A DNA stretch of 64,000 nt from Methanoculleus sp. 7T (GTDB lineage Archaea > Halobacteriota > Methanomicrobia > Methanomicrobiales > Methanoculleaceae). The position numbers were made by a program, and so were the translations under genes. The first letter of the stretch is position 1, and every line of letters begins with the position of its first letter. The DNA lies in the NCBI RefSeq assembly GCF_023195915.1, contig NZ_JALPRP010000001.1, positions 372,001 through 436,000 of the forward strand. The letters run 5' to 3'. Shown piece by piece: positions 61,140 to 64,000 of this stretch. The notes below the pieces were generated by a model that saw only the letters and a program-made list of their open reading frames with translations, was not told the origin of the DNA and ran no database searches.

Positions 61140-61784
61140 ATGAAACTACAGGTTCGCGTAGCCATTGCGATGATAACTCTCATTGCCGTTCTCGCAAGCG
61201 CCGGGTGCCTCGAACCAGCCGGCACCGCCGTAAACGCCACCCCGGAACCGACACAGGAGCCCTGCGAGACCTGCACCGTCCCCGAGGGATTCTGCGGGCC
61301 GCCCGCGGTCTGCCCGGGGGAGCCGGTGAACGGTGTCTACGTCTTCACGGACAAGAACACCTACCGTATCGGGGAAGTAGTGGAGTTCGGCATCGTCAAC
61401 TGCGGTGATGAGCGCATACTGTTTGCTCACCCATCCCCGTGGTTGATTGAAAGATGGATCACAAACGCATCCGGAGGCATGCCGCGGAACAATACCAGCG
61501 GCACGTGGGAGATCATCGGCGATGCCGGGAGTACTCCATGTGCAGGGCGCTACCTCAATCCAGGACAAAACTGGACGGTGCAGTGGAACACTACGGACTG
61601 GAATACTCCGGAGTGGAATGCTGCAATATGGAGTTGGAATACTGCAGAGTGGAACTCCACAGAGATATCAACTAAATTGGAGCGGTGGAGAGTCCACCCG
61701 GTGGACGATAATGTCACCCTTACTCCCGGGAAGTACCGGATATGGTATGGGCGCGACCTCACCAAGGAGTTCAAGTTTGTATGA
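61140..61784 (+). CDS. Cys-rich Ig-like lipoprotein, tandem paralogue 2
   Basis: 214 residues from MKLQVRVAIAM (ATG 61140, GGAG upstream); an in-frame codon at 61071 overlaps the preceding gene. Lipobox ASAGC (Cys23). Same CETCTVPEGFCGPPAVCPG and TYRIGEVVEFGIVNCGDER core as paralogue 1. Unique is a Trp/Asn-rich stretch in the C-terminal half (NTTDWNTPEWNAAIWSWNTA then EWNST), encoded by imperfect tandem 24-39-base repeats near 61590-61670. Same predicted location and fold. Confidence 0.8.
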   Translation: MKLQVRVAIAMITLIAVLASAGCLEPAGTAVNATPEPTQEPCETCTVPEGFCGPPAVCPGEPVNGVYVFTDKNTYRIGEVVEFGIVNCGDERILFAHPSPWLIERWITNASGGMPRNNTSGTWEIIGDAGSTPCAGRYLNPGQNWTVQWNTTDWNTPEWNAAIWSWNTAEWNSTEISTKLERWRVHPVDDNVTLTPGKYRIWYGRDLTKEFKFV

Positions 61785-61888
61785 AGGGGGAGAAGCAGGC
61801 AACGCCGGTCCCCGGCGTCCCCGTGAGTTCCGAGCCTGCACACGGTCTAACATGCCCAATCCCCATGAGGCATAAGGATGTGCGCACA

Positions 61889-62476
61889 GTGAAACTGCGG
61901 ATCCACGTATCCATCGCGATGATAGCCCTCATTGTCGTCCTCATAAGTGTCGGGTGCCTGGGCCCGGCCGATACCGACCTGACTGCTAACACCACGCAGG
62001 AGCCGACACCGGAGCCCTGTGAGACGTGCACCGTCCCTGAGGGATTCTGTGGGCCGCCCGCGGTCTGCCCGGGGAAGCCGGTGAATGGCACCTACGTCTT
62101 CACGGACAAAAACGCCTACCGGACCGGGGAGGTGGTGGAGTTCGGCATCGTCAACTGCGGCGAGGAACGACGGGCGTTTGTCACCCCAGACCCGTGGTGG
62201 ATTCAGAGATGGGTCGCGAACACATCTGGATGCACGCCGGAGAACTGCACCGGCGGCATGTGGGAGACCATCGGCCGCAGTGGGAGAGCTCATACAGGTG
62301 ATATTGTATATCTCTATCCCGGAGATAACTGGACGGTGCAGTGGGATACAGCATCGTGGGATACTGCACTGGGGAAGAACGTGGAGTCGGTGGGCAACAG
62401 CACTCTCACTCCCGGGACGTACCGGATATGGATATGGAACGGTATCAACATATCCAAGGAGTTCGAGTTTGTGTGA
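61889..62476 (+). CDS. Cys-rich Ig-like lipoprotein, tandem paralogue 3
   Basis: 195 residues from GTG 61889 (VKLRIHVSIAM), chosen by homology with paralogues 1 and 2 and an AAGGATG eight bases upstream; ATG 61865 is an alternative. Lipobox SVGC (Cys23), linker NTTQEPTPEP, Cys motif and TGEVVEFGIVNCGEER core as in the others. It lacks the Trp-rich insertion and is the shortest. The spacer before it keeps recognisable pieces of the spacer before paralogue 2 (cataaggatgtg / cacaaggatgtg), so whole gene-plus-spacer units were duplicated. Confidence 0.78.
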   Translation: MKLRIHVSIAMIALIVVLISVGCLGPADTDLTANTTQEPTPEPCETCTVPEGFCGPPAVCPGKPVNGTYVFTDKNAYRTGEVVEFGIVNCGEERRAFVTPDPWWIQRWVANTSGCTPENCTGGMWETIGRSGRAHTGDIVYLYPGDNWTVQWDTASWDTALGKNVESVGNSTLTPGTYRIWIWNGINISKEFEFV

Positions 62477-62577
62477 AGAGGCGAAGCAGACAACTCCGGC
62501 CCACGGAACCTGAGCACGCCATTTTCCGGGCGTAAATGGGGCCGACACAAACCGGGAGCGCAGGGGCCCCGGTCGGG

Positions 62578-64000
62578 TCACATCCCAAAATCAAAGAGCG
62601 TCGTCCGTGTCGGGTCGACGTCATGCCAGTCCCACCCGAGCGGCTCGATGATCCTTGAAATGGGGCCCTTGAGCGTCTTCTCAAGCATCGTCTCCCAGTC
62701 AACGACAAACTCGGGCGGCACCTGGTCGGCGTACTCGAAGCAGACCACGTCCGTCCTCGGGTACTTCTCCGTAACAGTCTTTATGTAGACGCGCTTCGGT
62801 TTGCTGCCCCGCTTGAAGTCGGTCCCGAGGAATTCGTTCGAGTACTTGGCGCCCCGAATATGGGCGTCGTCGTTCTCGTAACTGTCCAGGTTCTTCCCGA
62901 TACCACCCGGGATCCCGGTCTCGTCGAGGGAGTACTCCCCGCGGCGGTACTGCCTGATAACGTCGCGCAGGTAGGCCTGCACGTCCTCGAACGCATCTCC
63001 GCGAAGGATCATCTCGATGACTTCGCGCTGCACCTCCCGCGTGATCTGCGGCGAGTCGCTCCGCCGGATCTCGAACCCGACGACATCGACCTCGTCGACG
63101 TCCTTGCCCTCCTTCCAGACCAGGTGCCCGGCGTAGCGCTTCTTCTTGCCCGCCTGGAAGAAGCGGCGGTAGACCTTCTCGAACTTGATCGAGAAGTAGT
63201 GCGCATCGGCGTTGAGTTCACTCTTGGCGAAGTCGCCGTAACTCGCGTTCAGCCGGGCCTCGATTGCCCTCGCCCGTGCGATGGTTTCCTCAAGGTCCCC
63301 CGGCGGGACCTCGACCATGCAGGAGTCGGTATCGCCGTAGAGGACCGTGTAGCCGAGACCGGTGATGATGTCGCGGGTGTGCTTGATGATCGCCCGGCCG
63401 ACCGACGTGACGGCCGACCCGATCTCCCGGTCGTAGAGCCTGAACCGAGTGTAGCCCGAGACCCCGTAGTAGGAGTTCATGATCACCTTCAGGACGTTCT
63501 GCTGGAGGTCATAGAGGATGTACTCCGGCGACCCGAAGGGGTACTGGTTGCGGAGGCGCTTGCGGTCGTCCCGCTCCACAAGGAGTTCCGATATGATGCT
63601 CCGCGTCAGCCCGTCCGGCTCCCGAGAGAACCGGACGCCGTTTGGCGCCCGCAGTTCGCCGTTCGGGTTCTTCGTCTCGGGGGACGCGTTGATCGTCATC
63701 ATCGCCATCGGGTAGAGCGATTTCAGGTCGAGGACCACCACGTTCTCCCGCAGGCCTGTGGCCGGCTCAAAGACGGTCGCCCCCTCGAACTCGTCCCCGG
63801 CGGCGAGGCCCTTCGAGGGGAGGACGAACCTGCCCGACGCCTTCCGCAGGACGTAGATATCGATGACGTTCGAGGAGTTCAGCGTCCGGTCGAGCGGGCA
63901 CCCGACATACCGGGCGATCTCCCGGTAAAACTCGACGATGTTGTTCTTTTTGTCGATCCCGACGCAGAGCTCGACGTCCCGGCAGTTGTACTCCACAAGC
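62578..64000 (-). CDS. polB: Family B DNA polymerase, C-terminal part (5' end beyond the window)
   Basis: At least 473 residues; the frame stays open through base 64000, so the start is outside. The part seen begins at the end of the exonuclease domain (YNCRDVELC, Exo III). Motif A is DLKSLYPMAMM, motif B KVIMNSYYGVSGYTRF, and motif C YGDTDS. KVYRRFFQAGKKKRYAG and the thumb follow. There is no PIP-like motif evident at the C-terminus (ending TRTTLFDFGM; TTLFDF is close to a QxxLxxFF-type PCNA-interacting peptide and may be one). It is a replicative archaeal PolB. Convergent with the lipoprotein genes. Confidence 0.94.
   Translation of the reverse strand, partial: LVEYNCRDVELCVGIDKKNNIVEFYREIARYVGCPLDRTLNSSNVIDIYVLRKASGRFVLPSKGLAAGDEFEGATVFEPATGLRENVVVLDLKSLYPMAMMTINASPETKNPNGELRAPNGVRFSREPDGLTRSIISELLVERDDRKRLRNQYPFGSPEYILYDLQQNVLKVIMNSYYGVSGYTRFRLYDREIGSAVTSVGRAIIKHTRDIITGLGYTVLYGDTDSCMVEVPPGDLEETIARARAIEARLNASYGDFAKSELNADAHYFSIKFEKVYRRFFQAGKKKRYAGHLVWKEGKDVDEVDVVGFEIRRSDSPQITREVQREVIEMILRGDAFEDVQAYLRDVIRQYRRGEYSLDETGIPGGIGKNLDSYENDDAHIRGAKYSNEFLGTDFKRGSKPKRVYIKTVTEKYPRTDVVCFEYADQVPPEFVVDWETMLEKTLKGPISRIIEPLGWDWHDVDPTRTTLFDFGM

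Overview
The window is a GC-rich chromosomal segment from a methanogenic archaeon, most likely of the order Methanomicrobiales (Methanoculleus-like). This rests on: an HMf-type histone, GatDE amidotransferase, archaeal RFC large subunit, ribosomal protein L10e, archaeal-type S-adenosylmethionine synthetase, archaemetzincin, two methanogenesis-marker genes (marker 2 and MtxX/marker 4), TATA/BRE-like promoters, and an incomplete reductive TCA gene cluster. The order-level call is inference from gene content; no rRNA gene is present to confirm it.

Layout. 249-10478 is a minus-strand array: argH, gatD, gatE, a Gly/Arg-rich small protein, two small proteins (one a nitroreductase), UPF0212, a PfkB sugar/nucleoside kinase, a DUF2070 membrane protein and a PLP aminotransferase. 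10963-13638 is a NitT/TauT-type ABC importer (lipoprotein, permease, ATPase). 13700-14212 is ribosomal L10e. 14315-21152 is one tightly overlapped operon, fumAB-korDABC-sucCD-dacZ: fumarase, 2-oxoglutarate:ferredoxin oxidoreductase and succinyl-CoA synthetase, i.e. most of the reductive branch from malate to 2-oxoglutarate, ending in a diadenylate cyclase. Then come S-adenosylmethionine synthetase and hisG-hisA-hisB. 25236-27392 (minus) holds the histone, mtxX and marker 2. 27643-29950 holds rfcL, UPF0146 and archaemetzincin. 30015-32346 is a universal stress protein / ion transporter / universal stress protein operon. 32378-34332 (minus) holds a membrane-anchored acetolactate decarboxylase, a yeast-type cytosine deaminase and a HEAT-repeat protein.

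35255-37774 (minus) is the de novo NAD operon nadX-nadA-nadC. It is divergent from a MtaB-type tRNA methylthiotransferase. 39180-42170 is a DtxR-type regulator with a zinc/manganese ABC importer and a probable operator. 43673-55256 holds serS, a serine hydrolase lipoprotein, an ABC-2 exporter, a frameshifted DUF457-like gene in an AT-richer island, an NCS2 permease, tRNA-Ile(GAT), iorAB and an Rsm22-like methyltransferase. 55213-57936 holds a bactofilin-like membrane protein and two uncharacterised proteins. 58434-62476 is a secreted subtilisin-like protease followed by three tandem paralogous Cys-rich lipoproteins. The window ends inside a family B DNA polymerase gene.

Most notable points: the protease/lipoprotein locus (possible protease plus inhibitor or accessory set); dacZ sitting in the reductive TCA operon; two genes (gatD and the methylthiotransferase) whose conserved N-termini have no ATG/GTG/TTG start; a perfect inverted repeat at the metal importer promoter; divergent, apparently leaderless promoters with only 17 bp between two start codons; a family of GC-rich dispersed intergenic elements; and an RGG-box-like archaeal protein. 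No CRISPR array, insertion sequence or rRNA gene was seen.
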